Positions 16,782 to 26,137 are shown, counted from the first letter of the stretch. The stretch is DNA of 64,000 nt from Wohlfahrtiimonas chitiniclastica DSM 18708 (GCF_000375345.1 NZ_AQXD01000001.1:200599-264598), one strand, 5' to 3'. Program-made: numbers and translations. The notes: generated from the letters alone by a model not told the origin.

Positions 16782-17015
16782 ATGACACAACAAACTAAAT
16801 TCTATCTTGAAAGCCATCCCCATGTTGCCCTAAATGACCTATTGAAAATGGTGGGCATTGCCGACACAGGCGGGCGCGCAAAATTGATGGTGGCAGAAGG
16901 CAACATCAGCGTAAATGGCGCCATTGAACTTCGTAAAACTGCCAAAATTCACGCAGGCAGCATTGTAACTGGTATAGGCTTTGAAATTCTGGTCTGTGAA
17001 GGCTTTGAAGCATAA
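16782..17015 (+). CDS. S4-domain RNA-binding protein, YbcJ-like
   Basis: The 77-residue product, read from ATG 16782, is a bare S4 fold: LNDLLKMVGIADTGGRAKLMVAEGNISVNG followed by RKTAKIHAGSIV. YbcJ-type proteins are small RNA-binding proteins of unclear role, possibly connected with ribosome assembly. The ribosome site is weak (GAG about eight bases upstream); an in-frame ATG at 16761 is an alternative that would add seven residues. It marks the return to core-genome sequence after the relic island and ends at its own terminator. Confidence 0.85.
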   Translation: MTQQTKFYLESHPHVALNDLLKMVGIADTGGRAKLMVAEGNISVNGAIELRKTAKIHAGSIVTGIGFEILVCEGFEA

Positions 17016-17016
17016 T

Positions 17017-17043
17017 AAAAAATCGGCCATGTGCCGATTTTTT
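17017..17043 (+). terminator. Terminator after the S4 protein gene
   Basis: An 11-bp stem (AAAAAATCGGC with GCCGATTTTTT) with a CATGT loop. Confidence 0.85.
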
Positions 17044-17073
17044 ATTCATTAACTAAAAGATGAGTGAGTAATT

Positions 17074-17598
17074 ATGATGAGAAAATTATTATTAACTGTG
17101 TCCTTGTCGCTCTTGATTTCAGCACAGGCAGATGAAATTGTCAGTCATGAGCAGCCTTTTACTCTGATTTATCAAAAGACAACGCAATATACGCGCAATG
17201 ATGTATATGTGGGTTCTCAGATTTTATCGGGACAACTCTATTATGTGGGTGATGGCCCCTTTGGCGATGGTTTTTATTTTCAAGTGGATGACAAAGATGT
17301 GCCCAAATTACCTGTGATCGTGATGCATAAAGGTGAGCCTCAGCAGACCACATTTGTGTTGAATGATTTACAAGATATGAACGATGAACAATTGCAATCA
17401 GCGGCTCAGGCTTTGGGCATTAAAACGGATTTAACATCCACAAGTTTTAGAGAGCGTATGTGTGGTGTTGAAGGGCCAATCACTTTACAAGCAAGTAATA
17501 TCAATTTCTTTGGCGTTGAAGACTCAGAATATAATATCGATATGAGAATCGTGCGCGTGATTGATTCAGGGCCTTTTAGAACAATGTGCAATGAATGA
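17074..17598 (+). CDS. Predicted secreted protein of unknown function
   Basis: I do not recognise this 174-residue protein. It begins with a clear signal peptide (MMRKLLLTVSLSLLISAQA, cut before DEIV). The mature part is mostly beta-prone with acidic patches and two cysteines (in ERMCGVEG and FRTMCNE) that could form a disulphide near the C-terminus. The start could be either of two adjacent ATG codons at 17074 and 17077. It lies between the S4 gene terminator and a convergent symporter gene and appears to be a single-gene unit. A periplasmic location is inferred from the signal peptide only. Confidence 0.65.
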   Translation: MMRKLLLTVSLSLLISAQADEIVSHEQPFTLIYQKTTQYTRNDVYVGSQILSGQLYYVGDGPFGDGFYFQVDDKDVPKLPVIVMHKGEPQQTTFVLNDLQDMNDEQLQSAAQALGIKTDLTSTSFRERMCGVEGPITLQASNINFFGVEDSEYNIDMRIVRVIDSGPFRTMCNE

Positions 17599-17640
17599 TA
17601 AACAACAACGAAGACCATTAAGTGTTTCGTTGTTGAATTC

Positions 17641-17685
17641 ATACAAATAGATTTGTTTATGCTTGAGGATCTATTTGTATTTTTA
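17641..17685 (+). terminator. Hairpin with T-run inside the 3' end of the convergent symporter gene
   Basis: A perfect 12-bp inverted repeat (ATACAAATAGAT 17641-17652 with ATCTATTTGTAT 17669-17680) is followed on the plus strand by TTTTTATATTTTT. It probably ends the secreted-protein transcript while overlapping the last codons of the minus-strand gene. A second, T-less stem lies at 17603-17635. Confidence 0.65.
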
Positions 17686-18919
17686 TATTTTTCGCTTCAT
17701 GCCGACGTTCAGATAAATCAACCATTTTTGCAGCCACAAGATCACCTGTAACATTTCCAAGCGTGAAAACCATATCAACTAATACATTAATACCTGCAGT
17801 TAAACCAACTATTTCTATAGGTAATCCTGCCTGAGCAAAAACAGCTGACATGGCAATTAATCCAGCGCCTGGTACGCCAGCTGTACCTACTGCTGCTAAT
17901 GTACCAATAACAACGATCGAAACTAATTCAACCATACTTAAAGGCATGCCAATAATTTCAGAGGCAAAAATTACTGCAACCCCAAGACGTAATGCTGTGC
18001 CATTCATATTGACAGTTGCCCCGATGGGTAATGTCAGATTGGCAATGCGTTCATCAATGCCTGCTTTTTTAGCAGCACGTAATGTGATTGGTAGGGTACC
18101 TAAGCTGCTGCATGTAACAAAGGCAGTAAGCATTGATTCTTTAATATCTTTATAAAATTGAATGACTTTACCACCCCATAATTTAAGAATAATAGGATAA
18201 AAGACAACCAATAATAAAATCACACCAATGTATGAAGTGATGACAAATTTTGCTAATGCGATGACAGTGTCGATTCCCTGATTGCCAATAGTTGCAGCAG
18301 TGATGCCAAATACACCTATGGGGGCATATTCTAAAATACCGTTTAAAATTTTTAATGTGGCTTCATTGGCCGCCTCTGTAAATTTCATGAGAGTATATCC
18401 CATGTCTTGTTGCTTATTATCTTGTGCATGGCGCATATATAAAATTGCTAAGCCAGCAATCACTGCCATAAATACCACAGATAAAATATTACCATCTGCA
18501 AAAGATTTGATGATATTAGTGGGAATCATATTGATGAGTGTATCTAAAAAACCTTGACGTTCAGGGACTGATATTACAATCTCAGAATCTGTTGAGACAC
18601 CTTTTCCTGGACGCATAATACTTGCAATGATAATGCCAATGGCAACCGATATACCTGTAGTAATGACATAAATTGGAAATACTTTAACGCCAATTCTCCC
18701 TAGTTCTGTAGGATTTGAATGATTGACTGCAACAATAAGAGATAAAAAAATGAGTGGGATGACAATCATTTTTAATAAATTCATAAAAATGATACCTAGG
18801 GGCGCAAAAAATGTATTTGCAGGTCCAAATGTTAGGCCAAAAATTAAGCCAAGCGTAAAACCCACCGTAATTTTGAGCATAAAAGACTTGCTCCGATACC
18901 ATTTCCACAATGCGATCAT
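17657..18919 (-). CDS. Dicarboxylate/amino acid:cation symporter (DAACS family)
   Basis: ATG 18919 has a near-perfect AGGAGG upstream and gives 420 residues, the family length; longer in-frame starts add AT-rich junk. The protein has eight or so hydrophobic helices plus the DAACS hallmarks: CSSLGTLPITLRAAKK (serine-rich reentrant loop), GATVNMNGTAL and GVPGAGLIAMSAVF. Members such as GltP and DctA take up glutamate, aspartate or C4-dicarboxylates with protons or sodium; the exact substrate cannot be read from the sequence. It is divergent from a LysR-type regulator, which may control it. Both are noticeably richer in A+T than neighbouring genes. Confidence 0.9.
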   Translation of the reverse strand: MIALWKWYRSKSFMLKITVGFTLGLIFGLTFGPANTFFAPLGIIFMNLLKMIVIPLIFLSLIVAVNHSNPTELGRIGVKVFPIYVITTGISVAIGIIIASIMRPGKGVSTDSEIVISVPERQGFLDTLINMIPTNIIKSFADGNILSVVFMAVIAGLAILYMRHAQDNKQQDMGYTLMKFTEAANEATLKILNGILEYAPIGVFGITAATIGNQGIDTVIALAKFVITSYIGVILLLVVFYPIILKLWGGKVIQFYKDIKESMLTAFVTCSSLGTLPITLRAAKKAGIDERIANLTLPIGATVNMNGTALRLGVAVIFASEIIGMPLSMVELVSIVVIGTLAAVGTAGVPGAGLIAMSAVFAQAGLPIEIVGLTAGINVLVDMVFTLGNVTGDLVAAKMVDLSERRHEAKNIKIQIDPQA

Positions 18920-19194
18920 TGTGACCTCCTCTTGAATGAATAAAATATAATTGTTATGTATTTTTGATGCAATGCATTGAAATAAAATACTTTTTGCATT
19001 AAAAGTTGAGCTTTTACATGGTTCTGTGCAATATGAATATAGATTCATAATTGATTTAGATCATGTGTTCACCTAGATTAGGGGCAAATGAGACATAACT
19101 GCAAGAGAGCTTTCTGCATAAGGTCATTCCTATTTTGCTTAAAGTTTTTTGTGGTTGGATGAGTCCATGCATTAATTTGAGGGTGAATAGGGGT
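18920..19194. promoter_or_regulatory. Divergent intergenic region between symporter and LysR regulator
   Basis: About 275 AT-rich bases. AATGCATT (18971-18978) and neighbouring TGCAAT/TGCATT copies make a loose inverted-repeat cluster suited to a LysR-type site, but no T-N11-A box can be singled out with confidence. Confidence 0.4.
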
Positions 19195-20136
19195 ATGAGT
19201 TTTTCAAGAATTCCACGTAAAAAAGTGCCATCTATGGCTGCATTACAATGCTTTGAGGCATCTGCAAGATATTTAAGTTTTACACAAGCTGGGGAAGAAT
19301 TGTATTTATCTCAAAGTGCCGTTAGTAAACAAGTGGCACAATTAGAGATGACTTTGCAAACAACTTTATTTTATCGAGTTCGCAAGCGTTTGCGATTATC
19401 TACAGCAGGTCAAATGTATTTACCAGAGGTCAGAAAAATTCTTGGTGTTGTCGAAGAATCTACATTGCATATGTTGTCTTATGAAAGTGATCGAGAGATT
19501 TTAAGTCTTGCGGCTCATCCTACATTTGGTGCACGTTGGTTAATTCCTGCTTTAAAAGGATTTTATGATTTATATCCAAATATTCATTTAAATTTGAAAG
19601 ACTACGTGCAGCCTTTTGATTTAGCAAAAGCGGGTATTGATGTAGCCTTTTTATTTGGAAGTGGTATTTGGGAGGGTTTGGAAACAATTAAATTATTTGA
19701 TGAATTGATGATCCCTGTTTGTCAGCCACAATTTTTAAGCAATCATACAAAACAGCTTACAAATGTAGAGGAGTTTCAAAATTATATTTTGTTACAGTGT
19801 CAATCACGCTCTGCTTCTTGGTATTTATATTTTTCAAGTCAAAATGTAGAGATTGATCGTTGTTATCAAGGTCCGGGTTTTGAAACATGGTCGGCATGTA
19901 TTCAAGCAGCAGAAATGGGATATGGTATTGCATTGGTGCCTAAGTTCTTAGTACAAGATGAATTGATAAGAGGCTCACTGATTATACCTTGGCACTATGA
20001 GCTGGCAAGCCATGGTGCATATTATTTAGCGTATGAAGCACAGTCTGCAGATATTCCTAGGATAAAAAAACTGGTTGATTGGACAAAGCGGCATTTATCG
20101 AATCAAATCTTAGAAGAATCGGAAAAAAAGGAATAA
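19195..20136 (+). CDS. LysR-family transcriptional regulator, GcvA-like
   Basis: The protein (313 residues from ATG 19195, with GAGGG about 12 bases upstream) has an N-terminal winged helix-turn-helix: MAALQCFEASARYLSFTQAG and LSQSAVSKQVAQLE, about residues 14-75. A periplasmic-binding-like effector domain follows (about 95-300). The N-terminal layout and the WSACIQAAEMGYGIALVP segment resemble GcvA-type regulators. It lies divergent from the symporter and 99 bases upstream of the class III aminotransferase gene, so it could regulate either or both. Base composition is AT-rich like the symporter and unlike the aminotransferase. Confidence 0.88.
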   Translation: MSFSRIPRKKVPSMAALQCFEASARYLSFTQAGEELYLSQSAVSKQVAQLEMTLQTTLFYRVRKRLRLSTAGQMYLPEVRKILGVVEESTLHMLSYESDREILSLAAHPTFGARWLIPALKGFYDLYPNIHLNLKDYVQPFDLAKAGIDVAFLFGSGIWEGLETIKLFDELMIPVCQPQFLSNHTKQLTNVEEFQNYILLQCQSRSASWYLYFSSQNVEIDRCYQGPGFETWSACIQAAEMGYGIALVPKFLVQDELIRGSLIIPWHYELASHGAYYLAYEAQSADIPRIKKLVDWTKRHLSNQILEESEKKE

Positions 20137-20235
20137 ACCACCGCATTTTTTTCGTTTGAATCACCTAGGTAATTTTGTTGTTATAGAACCATTCTACAAC
20201 ATGATAAGGCATCTGCCGCCTCGGAGGATTCAACC

Positions 20236-21495
20236 ATGCAAGTGACATCTGCGCTCTCGATTGTGCACCCCATTTTGCTCTCACACGGTCAAAACGCCAC
20301 TGTGTGGGACACAGATGGGCAAGCGTACATTGATTTTATTGGCGGCATTGGTGTCCTCAATTTAGGGCATTGTCATCCGAAAATCGTGGCGGCGATTGTG
20401 GATCAAGCCCAGAAACTCACCCATTATGCTTATAATGCAGCGCCACATGGGCCGTATCAAGCGTTGATGGCGGCGCTCTCAAAATTCATTCCAACGCGCA
20501 TCCCAATGATGGGCATGCTGACCAACTGCGGGGCAGAAGCCACAGAAAATGCCCTTAAAATTGCGCGTATCCATACAGGACGTACAGCAAGCATTGCCTT
20601 TGATGGTGGTTTTCATGGTCGCACATTGGCTGCCCTTAATTTAAATGGCAAAGTCGCACCTTATAAGCAAGGTTTAGGACCATTGCCGGGTCCTGTGTAT
20701 CATTTGCCTTTTCCAAGCCCAGACAATGGCATCAGCTGCCAGATGGCGATTGCAGCATTAGAGCGCCTCATTCAGGTGGAAATTGATGTCAAAGAGATTG
20801 CCAGCATCTTTGTAGAGCCTGTGCAAGGTGAAGCAGGCTTTCAGCTGTTAGATCGTGACTTTGCACGTTATCTGCGCTCATTTTGTGATGAGCATGGCAT
20901 TGTGCTGGTGTTAGATGAGATTCAATCGGGCTTTGGTCGCACAGGCAAACCCTTTGCCTTTGAACATTTAGGGATTGAACCAGATTTATTGTTGCTAGCA
21001 AAAAGCATTGCAGGCGGCATGCCCCTTGGCGCGGTGATGGGGAAACCTCATTTGATGGACAATCTCCCTAAAGGCAGTTTAGGTGGCACCTATTCTGGCA
21101 ATCCTGTGGCGTGTGCTGCAGCATTGGCCACCATTGAAATTCTATCAGATCGTGATTCTCTTAAGCATTGGGGCGCGCATTATGAAAAAACCGTCAAAGC
21201 CCATCATGCACAGTGGCTCAAAGAGGGCTTGACCTGCGTGGCACCTTTAACGGGCATTGGCGCAATGCGTGGCATTCCTTTGATCACAGAAAATGGCGAA
21301 CCGAATGCAAAACTATTGGCGGAATTATTGCCGATGGCGCGTGAGCGTGGCTTATTGTTGATGCCAAGCGGCAAGCATCGCAACATCATCCGCCTTTTAG
21401 CCCCTTTAACCATAGAGCCTGAACAATTAGAAGCAGGCCTGACCATTTTAGGCGATTGCCTACACACCATAACCAAACCATCGATGGAGAAATGA
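20236..21495 (+). CDS. Class III aminotransferase, probably 2-aminoadipate or 4-aminobutyrate type
   Basis: The 419-residue PLP enzyme shows the class III pattern: the GAEATENALKIAR phosphate-binding block (about 99-111), GFHGRT (125-130), the DEIQSGFGRTG motif with D228 contacting the cofactor, and Lys256 in LLLLAKSIAGG as the Schiff-base lysine. By fold it could be a GABA, 5-aminovalerate or 2-aminoadipate transaminase. The next gene, one base away, encodes an HglS-type 2-oxoadipate enzyme, so I favour conversion of 2-aminoadipate to 2-oxoadipate in lysine catabolism. This is inference from context. GGAGG lies upstream of the ATG. Confidence 0.85.
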   Translation: MQVTSALSIVHPILLSHGQNATVWDTDGQAYIDFIGGIGVLNLGHCHPKIVAAIVDQAQKLTHYAYNAAPHGPYQALMAALSKFIPTRIPMMGMLTNCGAEATENALKIARIHTGRTASIAFDGGFHGRTLAALNLNGKVAPYKQGLGPLPGPVYHLPFPSPDNGISCQMAIAALERLIQVEIDVKEIASIFVEPVQGEAGFQLLDRDFARYLRSFCDEHGIVLVLDEIQSGFGRTGKPFAFEHLGIEPDLLLLAKSIAGGMPLGAVMGKPHLMDNLPKGSLGGTYSGNPVACAAALATIEILSDRDSLKHWGAHYEKTVKAHHAQWLKEGLTCVAPLTGIGAMRGIPLITENGEPNAKLLAELLPMARERGLLLMPSGKHRNIIRLLAPLTIEPEQLEAGLTILGDCLHTITKPSMEK

Positions 21496-21496
21496 T

Positions 21497-22885
21497 ATGT
21501 CTAATGCTGTATTTGTCTCGCCGGATGTGATCCGCGCACAGTTTTCTGCGGCGATGTCCGATATGTATCAAAACGAGGTGCCCCTGTATCGTGATTTGAT
21601 GAATTTGGTGTCCGATGTCAATGCGGCCACATTGCAAGAAGATGGCAATTTGTATGATCGCCTTCTACAAACGGGCGAGCTTGAACGCTTAGATGAAGAG
21701 CGCCACGGCGCCATTCGCGTGGGTACGGCCGAAGAACTCGGCACCATTCGCCGCCTTTTTGCCGTGATGGGCATGTATCCTGTGGGGTATTATGATCTAA
21801 CGCCGGCTGGTGTGCCTGTGCATTCGACGGCATTTCGTGCCATTCATGAAGATGCGCTGAAAATCAGCCCATTTCGTGTGTTTACATCATTATTGCGCTT
21901 AGAGTTGATCGATGATGAGGCATTGCGTGAAGAAGCAACGCGCATTTTATCTGAGCGCAATATTTTTACTGACAATGCTTTGCGTTTAATTGATCAACAT
22001 GAGCAAGCCGGCGGATTGACAGAAGCAGAAGCAACCGAATTTGTGCAAGAAGTGTTAGAAACTTTCCGCTGGCATGCGGATGCAACAGTGACGGCAGAGC
22101 AGTATCAGAATCTACATGATCAACACCGCTTAATTGCGGATGTGGTGGCATTTAAAGGGCCACACATCAACCATTTGACGCCAAGAACGGTGGACATTGA
22201 TGTGATTCAGCAACAAATGCCTGCACGTGGCATGAATGCCAAAGCCGTGGTTGAAGGCCCACCGCGCAGACAATGCCCAATTTTATTGCGTCAAACCAGC
22301 TTTAAGGCCTTAGAAGAAGCAGTCTCTTTTAAAAATCAGCAAGCGGATGATACTGGCAGCCACACGGCACGCTTTGGGGAGATTGAGCAGCGCGGTGCTG
22401 CATTAACGCCCAAAGGTCGCGCTTTATATGATGAACTGTTGAATAAAACGCGTGCAGAAGTGCCTGCAACGACAGAACACAATGCCGATGAATATTATGC
22501 GGCGCTTGAAAAACATTTTGCAGCCTTTCCGGACGATTATGCAACGCTGCATGATCAAGGTTTGGCCTTCTTTGCCTATTATCCCACAGAAAAAGGGTTG
22601 GCCAATCGTGGGCAATACTCAAAAGAGATGAGCGCTGCAGATTTAATTGCCGCGGGCGCCATCACTTATGAACCCATTGTGTATGAAGACTTTTTGCCAG
22701 TGAGTGCGGCGGGTATTTTCCAATCGAATTTAGGGGAAGGGGCACAAGCTGATTATGCCCAAAATTCAAGCGAAGCAAAATTTGTGGCGGATTTAGGTGC
22801 CTCTGTCATTGATGAGCTTGAGATGTATGCAGCCTCACAAGCCCGCTCATTAGAAAAATGTAAAATCGCTTTGGGCATGGTGTAA
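21497..22885 (+). CDS. hglS: 2-oxoadipate dioxygenase/decarboxylase (HglS/YdcJ, DUF1338, VOC superfamily)
   Basis: A 462-residue DUF1338 protein. Known members (HglS of Pseudomonas putida, YdcJ of E. coli) are Fe(II) enzymes turning 2-oxoadipate into D-2-hydroxyglutarate. Candidate ligands are in place: His70 in ERHGAIRVG with Arg74 four residues on, His226 in INHLTPRTVDID and Glu295 in RFGEIEQRG. The C-terminal YEDFLPVSAAGIFQSNL block is also typical. It follows the aminotransferase gene by one base, giving a two-step module from 2-aminoadipate to 2-hydroxyglutarate. A terminator closes the operon. No 2-hydroxyglutarate dehydrogenase is in the window. Confidence 0.88.
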   Translation: MSNAVFVSPDVIRAQFSAAMSDMYQNEVPLYRDLMNLVSDVNAATLQEDGNLYDRLLQTGELERLDEERHGAIRVGTAEELGTIRRLFAVMGMYPVGYYDLTPAGVPVHSTAFRAIHEDALKISPFRVFTSLLRLELIDDEALREEATRILSERNIFTDNALRLIDQHEQAGGLTEAEATEFVQEVLETFRWHADATVTAEQYQNLHDQHRLIADVVAFKGPHINHLTPRTVDIDVIQQQMPARGMNAKAVVEGPPRRQCPILLRQTSFKALEEAVSFKNQQADDTGSHTARFGEIEQRGAALTPKGRALYDELLNKTRAEVPATTEHNADEYYAALEKHFAAFPDDYATLHDQGLAFFAYYPTEKGLANRGQYSKEMSAADLIAAGAITYEPIVYEDFLPVSAAGIFQSNLGEGAQADYAQNSSEAKFVADLGASVIDELEMYAASQARSLEKCKIALGMV

Positions 22886-22903
22886 AATTGAGTGGATCAT
22901 CTG

Positions 22904-22930
22904 AATCGGCGCTCTGTGCGCCGATTTTTG
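22904..22930 (+). terminator. Terminator after hglS
   Basis: A 9-bp stem (AATCGGCGC with GCGCCGATT), TCTGT loop and T-run. Confidence 0.88.
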
Positions 22931-23214
22931 TTACAATCATGTCAATTTCCATAACAACATTAGAGCAATATAAAGATGAAATTACATGAAGTGAGAACAA
23001 AACATCATTTATAAAAACATCACCGGTTATGTGGTGGGCGAAGATGCCTGAACCAATTGCTTTAAGGCAGGCGCTGCATTGGCTTGATTTGACAGTCACC
23101 CATTATCTCGGATATTCTCTATTAATAAATAAAAATTAATTTATATTTAATTAATTTTTATATTAAACGACAGATTTTAATTGACATAATGCAGTTCGTT
23201 TATGGGTGACTACA
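22931..23214. promoter_or_regulatory. AT-rich region upstream of the cyo operon
   Basis: About 285 bases with no supportable gene. An AAAAATTAA/TTAATTTTT inverted repeat (23131-23159) lies in very AT-rich DNA, and TTGACA occurs at 23181-23186 without a well-placed -10 box. The cyo promoter must be here, but I cannot fix its position. Confidence 0.45.
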
Positions 23215-24120
23215 ATGAGAAAAACCTACACAAAAGTTGTACGCACGGGCGTGATGCTCCTAGCGCTGATGATTCTGTCAGGCTGTGATCTTGCGCTCTT
23301 TAATCCGAAAGGTGAAATCGCTGAATATGAAAAATGGCTCCTGATCTTCAGCGCCGGCATCATGCTGCTGGTGATCATTCCGTGCATCATCATGGCGGTG
23401 GTATTCCCATGGTGGTTTCGTGAATCGAATCAAAAAGCGAAATATCACCCTGAGTGGCGGGAGTCAAAAATTTTAGAAAAGTTCATGTGGGGCGTGCCGA
23501 TTGTCATTACGGTGATTTTAGCGTTCATCGTGATTCAAAGCACCATTGACCTCAATCCGAAAAAGCCCATTGAATCAGAGCATGATGAGCTGGTGATCGA
23601 AGTGGTTTCGATGGATTGGCAATGGCTCTTTATCTATCCTGAAGAGGGCATTGCCACCATCAATGAGCTCTATTTACCGGTGGATCGTCCGCTCAAATTC
23701 CGCTTAACCTCTCAAACAGTGATGAATGCCTTTTTTGTGCCGCAATTGGGCACGCAGCTTGATGTGATGAGCGGCATGGAAAACGTCTTGCATTTGATTG
23801 TCAATGAGCCAGGGCGCTTTCAAGGGGCATCGTATGGCTTTAGCGGCGCGGGTTATTCTGACATGAAATTCCCTGTGATTGCTGTGCCAATGGCGGACTT
23901 TGATGCATGGGTGCTAAAAATGCAGAGCACAGATAATCATCCGCTTACTTGGGCAAAATACCAAGAGATGGTGAAAGCTCAGCCCATCAATGCACCGGTG
24001 CAATATTTCCATCCCATCGACAAGGGCATTTATCTACGCATCATCGGGCAGTTCATGGATCTTAAAGAACTGGAAGAACACATGATGCACATGCATCACA
24101 TGCCTGCCTCTCAACCATAA
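23215..24120 (+). CDS. cyoA: Cytochrome bo3 ubiquinol oxidase subunit II
   Basis: Read from ATG 23215 (GGGTGA just upstream; a GTG at 23206 is the alternative), the 301-residue protein is a lipoprotein with LSGC ending at Cys24. Two membrane helices (about 35-60 and 80-105) and a cupredoxin-like periplasmic domain follow, with MDWQWLFIYP and MNAFFVPQLGTQLDVM. The CuA ligands of cytochrome c oxidases are absent, as expected for quinol oxidases. The C-terminal end is rich in Met and His (MMHMHHMP). It is the first gene of cyoABCDE. Confidence 0.95.
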   Translation: MRKTYTKVVRTGVMLLALMILSGCDLALFNPKGEIAEYEKWLLIFSAGIMLLVIIPCIIMAVVFPWWFRESNQKAKYHPEWRESKILEKFMWGVPIVITVILAFIVIQSTIDLNPKKPIESEHDELVIEVVSMDWQWLFIYPEEGIATINELYLPVDRPLKFRLTSQTVMNAFFVPQLGTQLDVMSGMENVLHLIVNEPGRFQGASYGFSGAGYSDMKFPVIAVPMADFDAWVLKMQSTDNHPLTWAKYQEMVKAQPINAPVQYFHPIDKGIYLRIIGQFMDLKELEEHMMHMHHMPASQP

Positions 24121-24130
24121 GGAGCCAAAT

Positions 24131-26137
24131 ATGTTTGGACGATTAACCATTGATAGCATTCCATGGAGCCATCCCATTCCCTTGGCGGCCTTTGGCTTCA
24201 TCATTTTAGTGGTGCTGGCGGTTTTAACCACCATCACTGTGACGCGCCGTTGGGGCTGGCTCTGGACGAACTGGCTCACCACAACAGATCATAAACGCAT
24301 TGGCATCATCTACATCATCGTGGCGATTGTGATGTTGCTGCGCGGTTTTTCCGATGCCATCATGATGCGCACACAAATGGCGCTCGCCTCCACGGGGGAT
24401 CGCGTGGGTTATTTACCGCCAGAACATTATGATCAGATTTTCTCAGCCCACGGCGTGATCATGATTTTCTTTATGGCGATGCCATTCATCATTGGTTTGA
24501 TGAACATCATCATTCCGCAGCAACTTGGGCGCCGCGATGTGGCATTTCCTGTATTAAATGCGGTCAGCGTTTGGCTCACCGTTGCTGGGGCGATTTTAAT
24601 TAACTTATCCCTCGGGATTGGTGAATTTGCCAAAACAGGTTGGGTTGCGTATGCACCGCTCTCTGAAAGCTTATACAGCCCGGGCGTTGGCGTGGATTAT
24701 TATATGTGGAGCATCCAGATTTCGGGGCTTGGCACCACATTTGCCGCCATCAATATGTTTGTGACCATTTTACGCATGCGCGCGCCTGGCATGAAAATGT
24801 TTCAGATGCCGCTCTTTTCCTGGTCAACCTTCTGTACGTCCATTTTGATTTTAGCAACATTCCCCATTTTGACGGCAACGATGTTACTTTTGGCGCTTGA
24901 CCGTTATTTAGGTTTTGAGATCTTCACCAATACATTGGGCGGCGGTAGCCAAATGATGTATGTGAACCTCATTTGGGCTTGGGGTCATCCGGAAGTGTAC
25001 ATTTTGATTTTGCCAGTCTTTGGGATCTTCTCAGAAGTGGTGTCAACCTTTAGCCGTAAATATCTCTTTGGTTATAAAGCGTTGGTTTGGGCGATCATTG
25101 CCATTTTATTCATGTCGCTGACTGTATGGCTTCATCACTTCTTTACGATGGGCGCAGGGGTGAATGTGAATGCCTTCTTTGGCATTACTACCATGCTGAT
25201 CGCGATTCCGACAGGCGTGAAGGTCTTTAACTGGCTGTTCACCATTTATCGTGGGCAAGTGCGCATGGAACCGCCAATGTTATGGGCAGTGGGTTTCTTG
25301 GTGCTCTTTGTGCTTGGGGGAATGACAGGTGTGATGCTTGCGATTCCGGGCGTGAACTATTCTGTGCATAACACCATGTTTGTGGTGGCGCACTTCCATA
25401 ATACGATCATTGGCGGCGTTGTTTTCGGCGTCATGGCAGGTTACAACTATTGGTTCCCGAAAGCCTTTGGTTTCAAGCTTAATAAAGGCTGGGGTGTAGC
25501 ATCATTCTATCTTTGGTTCTTTGGCTTCCTCTTTGCCTTCGTTCCGCTCTATTTAGTGGGCTTTGATGGCATGCCGCGCCGCGTGAGTCAAAACATTGAC
25601 TATCGTTATGGACCGTATTTAGTGGTGGCATTCTTTGGTGCTGTGATGATTCTCTTTGGCATCATCACCATGTTGATTCAGCTCTTTGTGAGCATTAAAC
25701 ATCGTGAACAGTTGCGCGATGAAACGGGCGATCCTTGGAATGGCCGTACATTAGAGTGGTCGATTCCATCACCGCCACCTGCGTATAACTTTGCGGTCAT
25801 TCCTGAAGTGGATGACATCGACATGTTCTGGAAGCTCAAACAAGAGGGCAAAGCGTATGATCCGCATCGAACTTATGAGGACATTTATGTGCCCAAACAT
25901 ACAGCCCTTGGGTTTGTGTCAGGCGGTGTTTTAGCGGGATTAACAGCTTTTTGTTTGGTGTGGAGCATTTGGTGGCTTGGCATCATCTTCTTTGGTGCAG
26001 CGATCATCTTCTGGATTGTGGAAAGTTTCCGCGAACATGAAGAGGTGAGAATTCCGAAAGAGAACATTGCCGCTGCCGATCAAGCCTTTTTACAACATGT
26101 TCAGCAATATCAACTGGCACAAGGAGGTCGCTCATGA
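24131..26137 (+). CDS. cyoB: Cytochrome bo3 ubiquinol oxidase subunit I
   Basis: The 668-residue heme-copper oxidase core has about 15 membrane helices. The CuB site is visible as WGHPEVYILILP with its histidine and tyrosine, the HHFFTMG pair, and the heme ligand region with VAHFHNTI. It oxidises ubiquinol, reduces O2 to water and pumps protons across the inner membrane. AAGGAG overlaps the cyoA stop codon, and the last four bases overlap the cyoC start. Length is the same as in E. coli. Confidence 0.97.
   Translation: MFGRLTIDSIPWSHPIPLAAFGFIILVVLAVLTTITVTRRWGWLWTNWLTTTDHKRIGIIYIIVAIVMLLRGFSDAIMMRTQMALASTGDRVGYLPPEHYDQIFSAHGVIMIFFMAMPFIIGLMNIIIPQQLGRRDVAFPVLNAVSVWLTVAGAILINLSLGIGEFAKTGWVAYAPLSESLYSPGVGVDYYMWSIQISGLGTTFAAINMFVTILRMRAPGMKMFQMPLFSWSTFCTSILILATFPILTATMLLLALDRYLGFEIFTNTLGGGSQMMYVNLIWAWGHPEVYILILPVFGIFSEVVSTFSRKYLFGYKALVWAIIAILFMSLTVWLHHFFTMGAGVNVNAFFGITTMLIAIPTGVKVFNWLFTIYRGQVRMEPPMLWAVGFLVLFVLGGMTGVMLAIPGVNYSVHNTMFVVAHFHNTIIGGVVFGVMAGYNYWFPKAFGFKLNKGWGVASFYLWFFGFLFAFVPLYLVGFDGMPRRVSQNIDYRYGPYLVVAFFGAVMILFGIITMLIQLFVSIKHREQLRDETGDPWNGRTLEWSIPSPPPAYNFAVIPEVDDIDMFWKLKQEGKAYDPHRTYEDIYVPKHTALGFVSGGVLAGLTAFCLVWSIWWLGIIFFGAAIIFWIVESFREHEEVRIPKENIAAADQAFLQHVQQYQLAQGGRS

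Noticed and set aside
22981..23130. Possible small gene or gene remnant upstream of cyoA
   Set aside because: Only short frames with early stops and no recognisable protein pattern on either strand.
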